Origin: Stackebrandtia albiflava
Lineage (GTDB): Bacteria; Actinomycetota; Actinomycetes; Mycobacteriales; Micromonosporaceae
Reading direction: 5' to 3'
Assembly (NCBI RefSeq): GCF_007994225.1
Contig: NZ_VLLL01000005.1
Coordinates: 1,473,142 to 1,537,141 of the forward strand
DNA length: 64,000 nucleotides
This document shows, piece after piece, positions 35,525 to 44,154 of the stretch. The position numbers were made by a program, and so were the translations under genes. Below the pieces are notes generated by a model. The model was not told the DNA's origin. It did not search any database and saw only the letters and a list, made by a program, of their open reading frames with translations. Each line of letters begins with the position of its first letter. The stretch's first letter is position 1.

Positions 35525-36691
35525 TCAGCGTGGTGGCAGGACGACGACCTGCGGGTGGGGGTGGTGGAGGAAGTCGTGGTGGGAGATGTCCCAGCCGTAT
35601 GCGCCGGTGCCGGGGAACACGAGCAGGTCGCCCACGCGTAGGCGGGTGACGGGGACGGAGCGGGCGAGGACGTCGCGTGGTGTGCACAGTTCACCGCCGA
35701 CGTCGACGCGGGTGTCGGTGACTTCGGGGCGTGGCCACGGGTAGGGCCAGGCGTCGACGGGGTGTACCCGGACGGGGTGGCTGTAGCCCCATGCGGCGGG
35801 GAGCCGGAAGTGGTGGGTGCCGCCGCGTATGACGGCGAAGTGGCGGCCGTGGTTGCGTTTGAGGTCGATGACTTCGGTGACGTACCAGCCGGTGTCGGCG
35901 GTGAGGTGGCGGCCGAGTTCGAAGACGACGGTGGTGTCGGTGCGGATTCGGCGCATGCGTCGGCCGAAGGCGGTGAGGTCGAAGGTGCGGTGGCCGGTGG
36001 GGTCGACTCCGATGCCGCCGCCGAGGTTGACGGTGTCGAGGTGGATGTCGTGTCGGCGTGCGGTGTGGTGTGCCCATCGGAGGGATCGGGTGACGAAGTC
36101 GGCGTGGGCGGTGGCGTCGAGGTTGTTGCTGACGGCGTGGAGGTGGAGTCCGGTGAGGTGGATGTGGGGGAGTCGGCGGGTGATTGCGATGGCGTCGGGG
36201 AGTCCGGTGACGTCGATTCCGAATGGTGTGGGTGTGCCGGTCATGCGGTGGCTGCCGCCGGGTGTGGTGGCGCGTCGGTTGACGCGGAGGGCGACGTGGG
36301 CGGTGTGTCCGGTGTGGGCGGCGATGTGGTCGATGCGTCGTAGTTCGTGGGTGCTTTCGGCGTTGATGGTGACGGGGGTGGGGTGGGTTATGGCGGTGGT
36401 GAGGGCGTGGTCGGTCTTGGCGGGTCCGCTGAAGGCGATGTGTCGTGGTGCGGCGGCGATGGCGATGTCGAGTTCGCCGCCGGAGGAGACTTCGATGCCG
36501 TCGGCGGTGTGGGCGGCTTCGGTGACGATGGCGGGGTGGCTGTTGGCCTTCATGGCGTAGAGGAGGCGGGCGTGGGGTGGTAGTGCGGCGCGGGTGTGCC
36601 GGATGCGTTGTCGCAGGGTGTGGAGGTCGTAGATGTAGGCGCAGACGGGTGTGGTGAGTGTGGTGATGGCGTGTGTGATGTGGGGGTTCAT
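35525..36691 (-). CDS. PLP-dependent decarboxylase (LysA/SbnH-like) of siderophore operon
   Basis: The 388-residue protein is a fold-type III PLP decarboxylase like diaminopimelate decarboxylase: Schiff-base Lys48 in LYAMKANSHP, GGELDIA near 83, the glycine loop NLGGGIG near 225 and the Cys of GGELCTPRDVLA near 335. Next to two IucA/IucC synthetases its role is most like SbnH of staphyloferrin B, which decarboxylates an amino-acid-citrate intermediate, or it supplies a diamine. The ATG at 36691 overlaps the preceding stop (ATGA), so it is the third gene of a coupled operon. Codon use is extremely C-rich, with many His and Thr. Confidence 0.82.
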   Translation of the reverse strand: MNPHITHAITTLTTPVCAYIYDLHTLRQRIRHTRAALPPHARLLYAMKANSHPAIVTEAAHTADGIEVSSGGELDIAIAAAPRHIAFSGPAKTDHALTTAITHPTPVTINAESTHELRRIDHIAAHTGHTAHVALRVNRRATTPGGSHRMTGTPTPFGIDVTGLPDAIAITRRLPHIHLTGLHLHAVSNNLDATAHADFVTRSLRWAHHTARRHDIHLDTVNLGGGIGVDPTGHRTFDLTAFGRRMRRIRTDTTVVFELGRHLTADTGWYVTEVIDLKRNHGRHFAVIRGGTHHFRLPAAWGYSHPVRVHPVDAWPYPWPRPEVTDTRVDVGGELCTPRDVLARSVPVTRLRVGDLLVFPGTGAYGWDISHHDFLHHPHPQVVVLPPR

Positions 36692-38334
36692 GTGGCCAGG
36701 GGGTTGGGGACGGGGACGTGGTGGTCGGGTCCGTTGTGGAGTCTCATGTGGAGTAGCGCTTTGAGGGGGAGGGTGGGTGTGGTGTAGAAGTCGCGGTCGG
36801 TGGTGGGGATGTCGGTGTCGGCGATGATCTCGCCGATGGTCTTCCACGCGTCGGTGGCGTGGAGTGTGCCGTCGTGGTGTAGGGCGTTGACGAGTGCGGC
36901 GAGGTGGTTCTGGATGACGGTGTAGGCGACCTTGGTGTGGGTGACGGTGATGTCGTCGGTGGTGGTGACGGAGTGGGGGTGTAGTCGGGGTGTGTGGCCG
37001 GCGGCGGTGAGGCGGGGTGTGTGGATGCGTGCGCCGCCGAGGTCGCGGAGTATGACGCGCACGGGGGTGGCGTGGCGGAAGACGGGGATGCAGTTCTGTA
37101 GGTGGGCTTCGAGGCCGATTCCGTAGTGGGCGGCGAGGTGGAGTGTGGTGCCCAGCAGGATGGTGGCGTATCGGGTGAGGAAGTCCTGTGGGGTGCCGGG
37201 GTGGTGGGCGGCGAGTTCGGTGGCGATGGTGGTGCCGGTGTGGGGGGAGGTGGCGGGTAGGGCGGTGGCGGGGACGGCGAGTTCACCGGGTCGGGTGTGG
37301 TGGTGGAGGGGGCCGCGGAGGATGCAGGTGAGGTCGCGGGCGGCGGGGTGTGTGTGGTGGGCGCTGACGGCGGCGGGTTCGGGGAGGACGGTGAGTCGTT
37401 CCCTCAGGTGTGGGTCGGTCGTGGTGATGGTGTGGAGGGTGTGTGAGAGGGCGGGGCCGTTGGCGGCGGTGGCCGGTGAGATGCCGCGGCGGGTGGAGGT
37501 GATGTGTATGTCCAGTGAGGTCTTGAGGTAGTGGCCGTCGGGGAGGACGAGGGTGCGGATGGAGGCGGTGGGTTCGGCGGGGATGTGGATGTCGGGGAGG
37601 TCGTGGATGAGGCCGCGGCGGTAGAGGTCGTGGTGCCGGGTGGTGACGACGTGTCGATGTTGCCAGGGGTGGAGGGGGATGAGGACGCGGTCGGGGTGCA
37701 GGTGTGCGCGTAGTGGGGGGTGGAGTGTGGTGAGGAGGTGGTCGAGGGGTTGGCCGGTGGTGGTGACGAGTTCGCGGCTTGCGGATATGACGGGTAGACG
37801 GGTGGTGTGGTGGGATTCGAGGTCGTGGTTGAGGCGGTCGGTGTGGGTCCAGCCGAGTCGGGTGCGGGCGCCGGGGTGTAGGTGGTGGCCGGTGACGGCG
37901 AGGGGTTCGAAGTGGCGGCAGGGTTGGTACCGGGGGCCGGTGGCGAGTCTGTGGGCGAGGGTGACGGAGTCGTGGGCGTGGTGGGTGCGGGCGAGGGCGC
38001 GGTGGTGGTCGGTGATGTGGCGGTGCCGGGTGAGGGCGAGGGCGAGTCCTTCGACGGCGTCTGTCAGTTCGGTGATGTCGGCGCCGGGTTCGAGGAGTCG
38101 CAGGAGGGTGGCGGGGTCGGTGACGGGGTGGTCGTCGTGGTGGACGGTCCCGTGTGGGGTGATCTGGGCGAAGGCGTGGGTGTGGGCGTGGAAGCGCAGG
38201 GTGCCGGTGCCGGTGGGTGTGGTGTGGGTGTCGCCGTGGCGGTGGGCGCGGGTTCTGATGTGGGCGAGGTCTTCTCGCCATGCGGCGGCCAGGACGGCGT
38301 GGACGAGGTGGTGGGCTGCGGCGTGGTGGTTCAT
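36688..38334 (-). CDS. IucA/IucC family NRPS-independent siderophore synthetase, second
   Basis: The 548-residue synthetase ATP-dependently joins a carboxylate to an amine or alcohol. Family features: the HPWQ motif in LIPLHPWQHRH near residue 215, LKTSLDIHITSTRRGISPA near 270 (the K-S/T-x-R ATP-binding segment), GIGLEAHLQN near 410 and VILRDLGG near 440. The FhuF-like C-terminus seen in some synthetases is not obvious. The ATG at 38334 overlaps the stop of the first synthetase, and its own stop overlaps the decarboxylase start. His and Thr content is unusually high because of the local base skew. Confidence 0.85.
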   Translation of the reverse strand: MNHHAAAHHLVHAVLAAAWREDLAHIRTRAHRHGDTHTTPTGTGTLRFHAHTHAFAQITPHGTVHHDDHPVTDPATLLRLLEPGADITELTDAVEGLALALTRHRHITDHHRALARTHHAHDSVTLAHRLATGPRYQPCRHFEPLAVTGHHLHPGARTRLGWTHTDRLNHDLESHHTTRLPVISASRELVTTTGQPLDHLLTTLHPPLRAHLHPDRVLIPLHPWQHRHVVTTRHHDLYRRGLIHDLPDIHIPAEPTASIRTLVLPDGHYLKTSLDIHITSTRRGISPATAANGPALSHTLHTITTTDPHLRERLTVLPEPAAVSAHHTHPAARDLTCILRGPLHHHTRPGELAVPATALPATSPHTGTTIATELAAHHPGTPQDFLTRYATILLGTTLHLAAHYGIGLEAHLQNCIPVFRHATPVRVILRDLGGARIHTPRLTAAGHTPRLHPHSVTTTDDITVTHTKVAYTVIQNHLAALVNALHHDGTLHATDAWKTIGEIIADTDIPTTDRDFYTTPTLPLKALLHMRLHNGPDHHVPVPNPLAT

Positions 38335-39872
38335 CGGTGTCCGGCGATGGGGTTGGGGATGGGGGTCCACCGGTTGCGTAGCGGGTCGGGTGCCAGTCGC
38401 ATGGCGGTGGTGGCCTTGAGTGGCCAGGTGTCGCCGAAGAGTTGGTCGTGAGTGTGGGAGTGGTGCCGGGTGTGGTGGTGGGTGTGGGTGGTGACGGGTC
38501 GCCACCAGTGGTGTGGTGGTCGGGTGTAGTGGTGGCTGAGGGAGTGTACGAGGTGTCGCAGCACGGTGGCGTAGAGGGCCGCGGTGAGGACGGTGAGGCG
38601 GGCGTCGGGGTCGGGTTCGGGTATGTCGCCGGTGAGGGCGGGGGCGTGTCGTAGGGCGGGGGTGTGGGGGTCGACGCGGACGCCGCCGAAGTCGCGGTAG
38701 ACGAGTCGGTGGGGGCGCCAGTTTCGGAGGGTGAGGAGGGTGTTCTGGCCGTGGGCTTCGAGGGCGATTCCGTGGCGGGTGGCGAGGTGGAGTGGTGCGG
38801 TGGTCAGGAGTGCGGCGCAGTGGTGCCACCAGCGGTCGGGTGGTAGGCGGCTGGCGGTGATGACGGTGGCGATGAGGGGTGTGCCGGTGTCGGGGCAGGT
38901 GGCGGTGAGTGCGGCGACGGGGAGGGTGATGTCGCCGGGGGCGCGCGGGGGTGTGCGGCGGATGATCGCGGCCAGTGCGGGGTCGGGGTTTCCGTGGTGG
39001 TCGGCGGCGAGTGTGGCGGTTTCGAGGTGGACGGCCATGCCGGTGTGGGGGGTGAGGGTGTGGAGGGCGCGGCTGAGGATGGGTCCGTTGTGGAGGGCGG
39101 CGGGGGAGACGTGCCGGACGGCGCTGGTCATCTGGAGGTCGACGGAGGTTTTGACGTGTAGGTGTGGGTGGTGGTGTGGGGCGAGGGTGCGCAGCGACAT
39201 GAGGGGGGCGGCGGTGAGGGTGGCGTGGGCGGTGAGGTGGGGCCGGTGGGTGGCCTGGTGTGGGTGGACGGGTAGTAGTGGGGTGCGGTCGGGGGTGTGC
39301 CAGGGCCAGTCGCGGCCGGTGTGGTGGTGGCCGGTGAGGGGGATGAGGGGGAGGGTGACGGTGGGGTGGTGTTCGGGTGCCCAGTCGGTGAGGCGTTCGG
39401 GTGGGAGGCCGCCTCGGGTGCGGTTGAGTGGGTGGAGGGGGTGTCCGTCGGGGTTGATCTGTTCGAAGTAGACGCCGGGGTCGGGGTGGTGTGCGGTGGC
39501 GGTGTCGTGGAGTCGGTGTGGGGGTGGGTGTGGTGTGGCGGCGGCGCGGGCGTGGGCGAGGTTGCGGGCGGATTCGGTGGCCTGGTCGGCCAGTCGGGCG
39601 GCGGTGGTGGGGTCGGGGGTGAGGTGGGGTGCCAGTTGCGCGGGGTGGGTTATGGGGATGCCGTCGATGTGGATGTGGGCGTGGGTGGTGTCGAAGTCGT
39701 GGGTGTGTGGGCCGGTGATGGTGGCACCGGTGTGGCTTCGCAGGTGGTGGCCTCGGTGGGTGCGGTGGTGGTGGGTGATGCCGGGGAGGGGTTCGCGGGT
39801 GGCGGCGGTCCACAGTCGGGTGAGGATGTGGCGTTGCGCGTCGTGGTGTCGTGGTGCGTCGGGGATGGACAG
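38331..39872 (-). CDS. IucA/IucC family siderophore synthetase, first, with predicted CTG start
   Basis: The 513-residue reading frame carries YFEQINPDGHPLHPLNR near residue 130, the HP-x-Q-like LPVHPHQ near 200, VKTSVDLQMTSAVRHVSPA near 240, GIALEAHGQN near 370 and LVYRDFGGVRV near 395, a complete IucA/IucC domain. The frame is open back to a TAA at 39906-39908, but there is no ATG, GTG or TTG until residue 225. A CTG at 39872 lies 6 nt after GGAGG (39879-39883), so CTG is the predicted start. An internal start would remove half the enzyme. An iron box overlaps the promoter region just upstream. The stop overlaps the next gene's ATG. Confidence 0.8.
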   Translation of the reverse strand: MSIPDAPRHHDAQRHILTRLWTAATREPLPGITHHHRTHRGHHLRSHTGATITGPHTHDFDTTHAHIHIDGIPITHPAQLAPHLTPDPTTAARLADQATESARNLAHARAAATPHPPPHRLHDTATAHHPDPGVYFEQINPDGHPLHPLNRTRGGLPPERLTDWAPEHHPTVTLPLIPLTGHHHTGRDWPWHTPDRTPLLPVHPHQATHRPHLTAHATLTAAPLMSLRTLAPHHHPHLHVKTSVDLQMTSAVRHVSPAALHNGPILSRALHTLTPHTGMAVHLETATLAADHHGNPDPALAAIIRRTPPRAPGDITLPVAALTATCPDTGTPLIATVITASRLPPDRWWHHCAALLTTAPLHLATRHGIALEAHGQNTLLTLRNWRPHRLVYRDFGGVRVDPHTPALRHAPALTGDIPEPDPDARLTVLTAALYATVLRHLVHSLSHHYTRPPHHWWRPVTTHTHHHTRHHSHTHDQLFGDTWPLKATTAMRLAPDPLRNRWTPIPNPIAGHR

Positions 39873-39894
39873 CGCACACCTCCAAGCCGAGAGG

Positions 39895-39913
39895 GAAGGG
39901 AAGGCTTACCTTA
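39895..39913 (-). promoter_or_regulatory. IdeR/DmdR-type iron box in front of the siderophore operon
   Basis: Read on the minus strand, TAAGGTAAGCCTTCCCTTC matches the IdeR/DmdR/DtxR consensus TWAGGTWAGSCTWACCTWA at 17 of 19 positions. TAAGGT at 39908-39913 could itself be the -10. It is 23 bp upstream of the CTG start, so iron-loaded repressor should block transcription. Confidence 0.8.
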
Positions 39914-39943
39914 CATGCGGTGGTGTGTGGGGTGACCGGGGTG

Positions 39944-41179
39944 TCACACCCCTACGGTGCGCCGGTTCTGTTGCGGCACCAGGCCACCCACGTCACCACC
40001 GGCGAGGCGGTCCCGCAACCGCCGCAGTGTCGGCAGGTGCAGCGTGTAGGCGTCGTCGGCGAGCCAGCGTCCGATCTCGGCGGCGGCGTCGGAGGCCGAC
40101 AGGTGCCGGATGACGGCGTGGGCACCGGAGATGCGTTCCACCGGCAGGTGCGGCCACACGACGTAGCCGCGGACCTCCGCGCCGGGCAGCAACCGGTCGA
40201 CGTCGGCGACGGCGTCGGGGAGGTGTTCGGCGCCGGTGTCGTCGAGGGTGCGCGCGACGGGCGGGGTGATGACGGCGACGCGGCGGCCACACACGACGGT
40301 GTACTCGGCGCGGTGGTCACCGACGGGGACGCGCACGAACAGTCGCGCGGCCGGCAGTCGCTCCAACAGGGACCGCAGGACGGTCGCGGTGCGGCGGTCG
40401 GCGCTGGGGCGGGCCCCGGCGGGCCCGAACGCGTTGTAGTCGCGAAGCGCCGAACGGACCGCCGCCTGCAGTCGCGCCGCCATCCGCAGTCGCCGCACGC
40501 ACCAGGGGACGGTGGCGACGGTGACCAGGTGCGCCGACATCTGCACCGCGATCGCGGTGGGACCGAACAGCCAGGTGACTCCCGCGGCGGCGGCCAGGAT
40601 CGCGATACGGGCGACGGGTTTTCGGGGTTTGAGGGTGCGGGCGGCCGAGGCGGCCACGGCCACGGTCGTCACGATCAGGTACGGGAAGACCAGTGCCTTG
40701 ACGGCGGGGTAGAGGTCGCCGCCCAAGACGGTGAACGCCAGCAGGGTCGAGATCGCCAGCCACGCGGTCGTGGCGGCGGCGGCGAGTGCGCCGCGCAGCC
40801 ACGCCGAGGGGGAGTGCCGCAGCCGCCGGTGCGGGTTGATGTCGACGAACCAGGGCCTGGCCACGACTTCGGCGGTGTTGTCGCCGTCGGTGGCGGGTGT
40901 CTGGACGCGCCATGCCTTGACCCGGCGGCCCTTGGCGTGCCGGCCGGGGGGTTTGCCGACGCGCCAGCCGCGGTGGGTGCCGCGCGCGGTGTCGTATTCG
41001 GCGCGGCGGTGCGGGTGGGACAGGACCTCGTAAGCGGTCTGGATGGCGTGGAAGCGGTCGGGGTCGCCGCCGGCGTCGGGGTGGGCGTCGCGCACACCCC
41101 TTCGGTACGCCTGCCGGATCTCGGTGGTGTCGGCGGACGGCGTGACTCCCAAGATTTTGTAATGATCAGGTTCGGTCAC
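39944..41179 (-). CDS. Membrane J-domain protein with NERD-like C-terminal domain
   Basis: The 411-residue protein has a J-domain at the N-terminus (residues 4-65; YKILGVTPSADTTEIRQAYRR and the HPD motif in AHPDAGG near 33), hydrophobic segments between about 130 and 225, and a C-terminal domain (about 265-395; EYTVVCGRRVAVITPP, GAEVRGYVVWPHLP) that looks like a diverged nuclease-related domain. J-domains stimulate Hsp70 ATPase, so it should recruit an Hsp70 to the membrane. GTG at 41179 is preceded by GGAGG. It lies in the neighbourhood of a GrpE-like protein and two dynamins, but an NYN gene and a gap separate them. The NERD call is tentative. Confidence 0.75.
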   Translation of the reverse strand: MTEPDHYKILGVTPSADTTEIRQAYRRGVRDAHPDAGGDPDRFHAIQTAYEVLSHPHRRAEYDTARGTHRGWRVGKPPGRHAKGRRVKAWRVQTPATDGDNTAEVVARPWFVDINPHRRLRHSPSAWLRGALAAAATTAWLAISTLLAFTVLGGDLYPAVKALVFPYLIVTTVAVAASAARTLKPRKPVARIAILAAAAGVTWLFGPTAIAVQMSAHLVTVATVPWCVRRLRMAARLQAAVRSALRDYNAFGPAGARPSADRRTATVLRSLLERLPAARLFVRVPVGDHRAEYTVVCGRRVAVITPPVARTLDDTGAEHLPDAVADVDRLLPGAEVRGYVVWPHLPVERISGAHAVIRHLSASDAAAEIGRWLADDAYTLHLPTLRRLRDRLAGGDVGGLVPQQNRRTVGV

Positions 41180-41269
41180 CCGAACCTCCGGTTTGGATCG
41201 ACGCGTCAGCGCGTTTACGGTTTGGGATATTCGAACCTACTACACCCGGTGGCCACGGCGGGTGGTGCG

Positions 41270-41692
41270 TCACCTCGTGTCGTGGCGGCTGCACTCGGTT
41301 CCGTCGGCGGGAGGTGGGTGGCGTAGTGCCGCGGCGCCGGTGGTGTGGCCGCCGGCGGCGTGGACGCGGCGGCGCAGTTCCCGGTCGGAGGTGACGACCA
41401 GGGCCGGTACGGTGCCGGCGGCGACCAGGTCGACGATGTGGTCGTCACCGGAGCCGGTGGCCTCTTCGACGGTGACGGTGTCGCTGGAGGCGACGCCGCG
41501 GGCCCGGCCCTCGGTGACCAGGACGACCCGCACCGGCGGCGGGTGTGGCCAGTCGGGTAGCCCGGTGTGGGTCAGGTGCGCCAGGCGGTCGCGTAGCCGC
41601 GTGGTGGCGGCGCGCCGGTCGCGCCACCAGCCGTCGGGTGTGGCGCCGACGACGTTGGCGGCGTCGACGATGATGACCGATTCGTGGACCAT
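41270..41692 (-). CDS. NYN-domain (PIN-like) putative ribonuclease
   Basis: The 140-residue protein has a PIN/NYN-like metal centre: IIVDAANVVGA near residue 6 (first acidic residue), EEATGSGDDHIVDL near 80 and VVTSDRELRRRV near 103. Such domains are single-strand RNA or DNA endonucleases, often for RNA processing. The substrate is unknown. The ATG at 41692 gives the typical start MVHESVIIVDAANV and has a purine-rich GGGGGAACC upstream. It lies between the J-domain gene and the Asp-rich protein gene on the same strand. Confidence 0.75.
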   Translation of the reverse strand: MVHESVIIVDAANVVGATPDGWWRDRRAATTRLRDRLAHLTHTGLPDWPHPPPVRVVLVTEGRARGVASSDTVTVEEATGSGDDHIVDLVAAGTVPALVVTSDRELRRRVHAAGGHTTGAAALRHPPPADGTECSRHDTR

Positions 41693-41736
41693 GCGGTTCC
41701 CCCGGTGGTGGTGTGTGCCAGGGGTGCCCGGTCGGT

Positions 41737-42249
41737 CTAGGGCTGCCACCACCTGGCGAGGCCGGCCACCGCCGGGTCGTCGGACTGCAGCAGGCTGTTC
41801 CAGTCTCCGGTGGAGGCGTCCATGCTGAGCAGGTCGTCGGTGACGGCGGTGGTGTCCAGGGTATTCCAGGTGAACGTGTCGACGGTGTCGCCGAGCAGGT
41901 CGGCGTCGCTCCAGGGTGGCCCGTCGACGGGTTCGGGCATCGGGTCCAGTTCCAGTTGCGGCGGGAAGTCGGGGGTGAACGCGTCGCCGTCGGCGAAGTC
42001 GACCGCGTCGGGGTCGGTGCCGGTGACGGGGTCGGGTGTGGTGTCGAAGTCGTCGCCGGGTGGGCCGGTGTCGTCGGGGGTGTCCTGCGGGGTGTCGTCG
42101 CCGGGTTCGTCGTCTGCGGCCGGGTCGTCGTCGAAGTCGTCGGCCGGGTCGGACAGGTCGAGGGTGTCGTCGTCGAAACCGGGTTCGTCGAAGGCGTCGA
42201 AGCCGGTGCCGTCGTCGCCGGCCTCGTCGGGTTCAGGCCAGGAGTCCAT
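41737..42249 (-). CDS. Asp-rich acidic protein of unknown function, next to dynamin genes
   Basis: The 170-residue protein is extremely acidic: Asp, Pro, Thr and Gly dominate residues 1-110 (for example FDDDTLDLSDPADDFDDDPA) and there are almost no basic residues. Only the last 50 residues look folded (WSDADLLGDTVDTFTWNTL, LARWWQP). It is likely disordered and soluble. The stop of the upstream dynamin gene is 12 bp away, so it is in the same operon. A functional parallel to IniB, which stands next to IniA/IniC in mycobacteria, is possible by position only. Confidence 0.65.
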   Translation of the reverse strand: MDSWPEPDEAGDDGTGFDAFDEPGFDDDTLDLSDPADDFDDDPAADDEPGDDTPQDTPDDTGPPGDDFDTTPDPVTGTDPDAVDFADGDAFTPDFPPQLELDPMPEPVDGPPWSDADLLGDTVDTFTWNTLDTTAVTDDLLSMDASTGDWNSLLQSDDPAVAGLARWWQP

Positions 42250-42261
42250 ACTCACCACGGG

Positions 42262-44151
42262 TCACCCCTTCGGTTCGGCGGGTGCCTTGGGAAGTACCAG
42301 CCGGGTCTTGGCAAGCACCTCGTCGAGTTGCTTGACCTTGGTCTTGTACGCCTCGCGGCGTTTGGTGAGGCCCTCCTTCTTCTTGGCGCGGGTGGCCTGG
42401 TCCTGTTTGAGGTTCTTCTCGGCGGCGGCGATCTGCTTGTCCAGTTGCTGCCCGCGGCGTTCCAGGGCGTCGTCGAGCGCCATGTTGAACACGTACTCGA
42501 TCTCGGTGAACCGGTACTGGATCTCGTCCTGCAGGGAGGCGCGGGTCTCCTGGAGGACCTCGCGCACCCACCGGCCGGCCTGCTGCCGGTCCTGCGACAC
42601 CTTGCGGCGGTACATGACGAACGCGGCGGCGGCCAGGCCCAGGCCCACGCCCGAGGCCGTCAACGCCACCGAGGCCACACCGGTGGCGGCGATACCGGCG
42701 GCGCCCACGCCCATGGTGGCGACGCGGCCGATCATCATGGCCGAACCGGCCGACGACATGATGAGCATGGCGTTGTCGCCGGAGGCCTCACGGCGCGGTT
42801 TGGAACCGGACTGCATGCGCAGTTGCGCGTTGATGCGGCCGATGACCTGCGCCAGTTCGTGAGGTGGGAACATCTGCGCCAGGACCCGGTCGGCCAGGAC
42901 CTTGAACCGGTAGTCCAGTTCCTGACTCAACCGCACCGACAGGGCGTGCAGTGCCCGGTCGACCTCCTCGGGCATGCGTTTGATCTCGCCCCGGTTGGAC
43001 TTCTCGACCTTGTTGAGCAGTTCCTCCTGGAGTTTCTGCACGTAGGTGCGAAGCCGTGACGTCGCCTCGACGCGGGCGCGTTGGATCTCGGTGCGCAGCG
43101 CCATGTTCGACTGCTTGTTCTGGCTGCGTTTGAGGGACGTGACGCGTTTCTTGTCCTCTTTGAGTTTCTCGGTGACGGCCGGGTCGGGGTCGAGGGTCTT
43201 GAGTTGCTCGGCCACGCCCAGGTCCAGGCGGATGAACTCGCTGCGCAGCGACCGCAGCACGTTGGCGTGCTGCAGGACGGTGCCCTTGGTGCCCAGGTTG
43301 ATCAGGGCGTGCTGGAGCGCGGCGATGCGGGACTCGGTGATGAGGGTCTTGGCGGCGTCGACGGGCATCGTCAACGCCATCTCCGCCAACCGCGACGACA
43401 CCGGGAAGAACGGCGCGGTCGCGAACCGGGGCGCGTGGGTCTGCAGCAGCGCGATGTTGTCGTCGCGGATGCGTTCCCAACCGGGGTAGGCGTCGATCTT
43501 GGTCTGGGCGAACATGACGAAGTTGACGCGTTTACTGGCCTCGATGAGGAAGTCCAGTTCGGGACGCGAGAACGGGGAGGAGGAGTCCACCACGAACAGC
43601 AGTGCCGTGGCGCGGGCGACCGCGTCGAGCGCGACCTCGGCGTGCATGGCGTCCAGGCCGCCGACGCCGGGGGTGTCGATGAGCGACATGTACTGCAGCA
43701 GCGGCGCCGAATGCTGGATCCGCAGCCGCCGGGGCGGCCGCATCCCACCGGGCAGCTGCCCCAGGGTGGTGCCCCAGTCGCGGATGTCGGAGGGGTTGAG
43801 CCGCACCGGTACCTCGTTGCCGGGCACGTACGCCTGCACGGTGTGTTCGGCGCCGTGCTCGAACTCCAGGTAGGAGCTGGTGGCCACGGCCGCGTCCACC
43901 GGCGACAGGTTCGGCACCCCGATGAGGGCGTTGGTCAGTGACGACTTGCCGCGTTTGGTCTCACCGACGATGACCATGGCGGGCCGGGACGTGGCGTCGC
44001 GGCGGATGGCGTCCATCTCCTGCGCGGCGTCGGCGTCCACTTTACGCAACGCGGCGATGCCGTTGGTGACGGCGGTGCCGCACAGTTTGTTCAACGCCGC
44101 GATCTGTTCCTTGGCGGTGGGTTTCTTCTGCGCGGGCGCGGTGGTGGTCAC
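42262..44151 (-). CDS. Dynamin-like GTPase (IniA-like), with membrane-insertion helices
   Basis: The 629-residue protein has a GTPase domain with G1 GETKRGKSS at 63-71, a G2 Thr region SYLEFE near 93, G3 DTPGVGG near 158 and G4 TKID near 217, then a long helical stalk with Lys/Glu-rich coiled coils (300-410 and 520-620). A hydrophobic Gly/Ala-rich pair of helices lies between (about 465-505), as in bacterial dynamins that insert in membranes. IniA/IniC-like dynamins are thought to keep membranes intact under envelope stress. GTG at 44151 starts 3 bp after the stop of the GrpE-like gene. Confidence 0.85.
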   Translation of the reverse strand: MTTTAPAQKKPTAKEQIAALNKLCGTAVTNGIAALRKVDADAAQEMDAIRRDATSRPAMVIVGETKRGKSSLTNALIGVPNLSPVDAAVATSSYLEFEHGAEHTVQAYVPGNEVPVRLNPSDIRDWGTTLGQLPGGMRPPRRLRIQHSAPLLQYMSLIDTPGVGGLDAMHAEVALDAVARATALLFVVDSSSPFSRPELDFLIEASKRVNFVMFAQTKIDAYPGWERIRDDNIALLQTHAPRFATAPFFPVSSRLAEMALTMPVDAAKTLITESRIAALQHALINLGTKGTVLQHANVLRSLRSEFIRLDLGVAEQLKTLDPDPAVTEKLKEDKKRVTSLKRSQNKQSNMALRTEIQRARVEATSRLRTYVQKLQEELLNKVEKSNRGEIKRMPEEVDRALHALSVRLSQELDYRFKVLADRVLAQMFPPHELAQVIGRINAQLRMQSGSKPRREASGDNAMLIMSSAGSAMMIGRVATMGVGAAGIAATGVASVALTASGVGLGLAAAAFVMYRRKVSQDRQQAGRWVREVLQETRASLQDEIQYRFTEIEYVFNMALDDALERRGQQLDKQIAAAEKNLKQDQATRAKKKEGLTKRREAYKTKVKQLDEVLAKTRLVLPKAPAEPKG

Positions 44152-44154
44152 GGG

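Noticed and set aside
38335-39885. N-terminal extension of the second siderophore synthetase to a TTG at 39885
   Set aside because: The extension is His/Pro/Arg-rich and lies over the first synthetase in another frame; the real domain begins at MNHHAAAHH (38334) with an ATGA overlap.
35500-39900. Low-complexity GGTGGTG-like runs that could be taken for tandem repeats or a CRISPR-like array
   Set aside because: They are codons (CAC, ACC, CCC on the coding strand) of intact enzymes; there is no constant repeat/spacer spacing.
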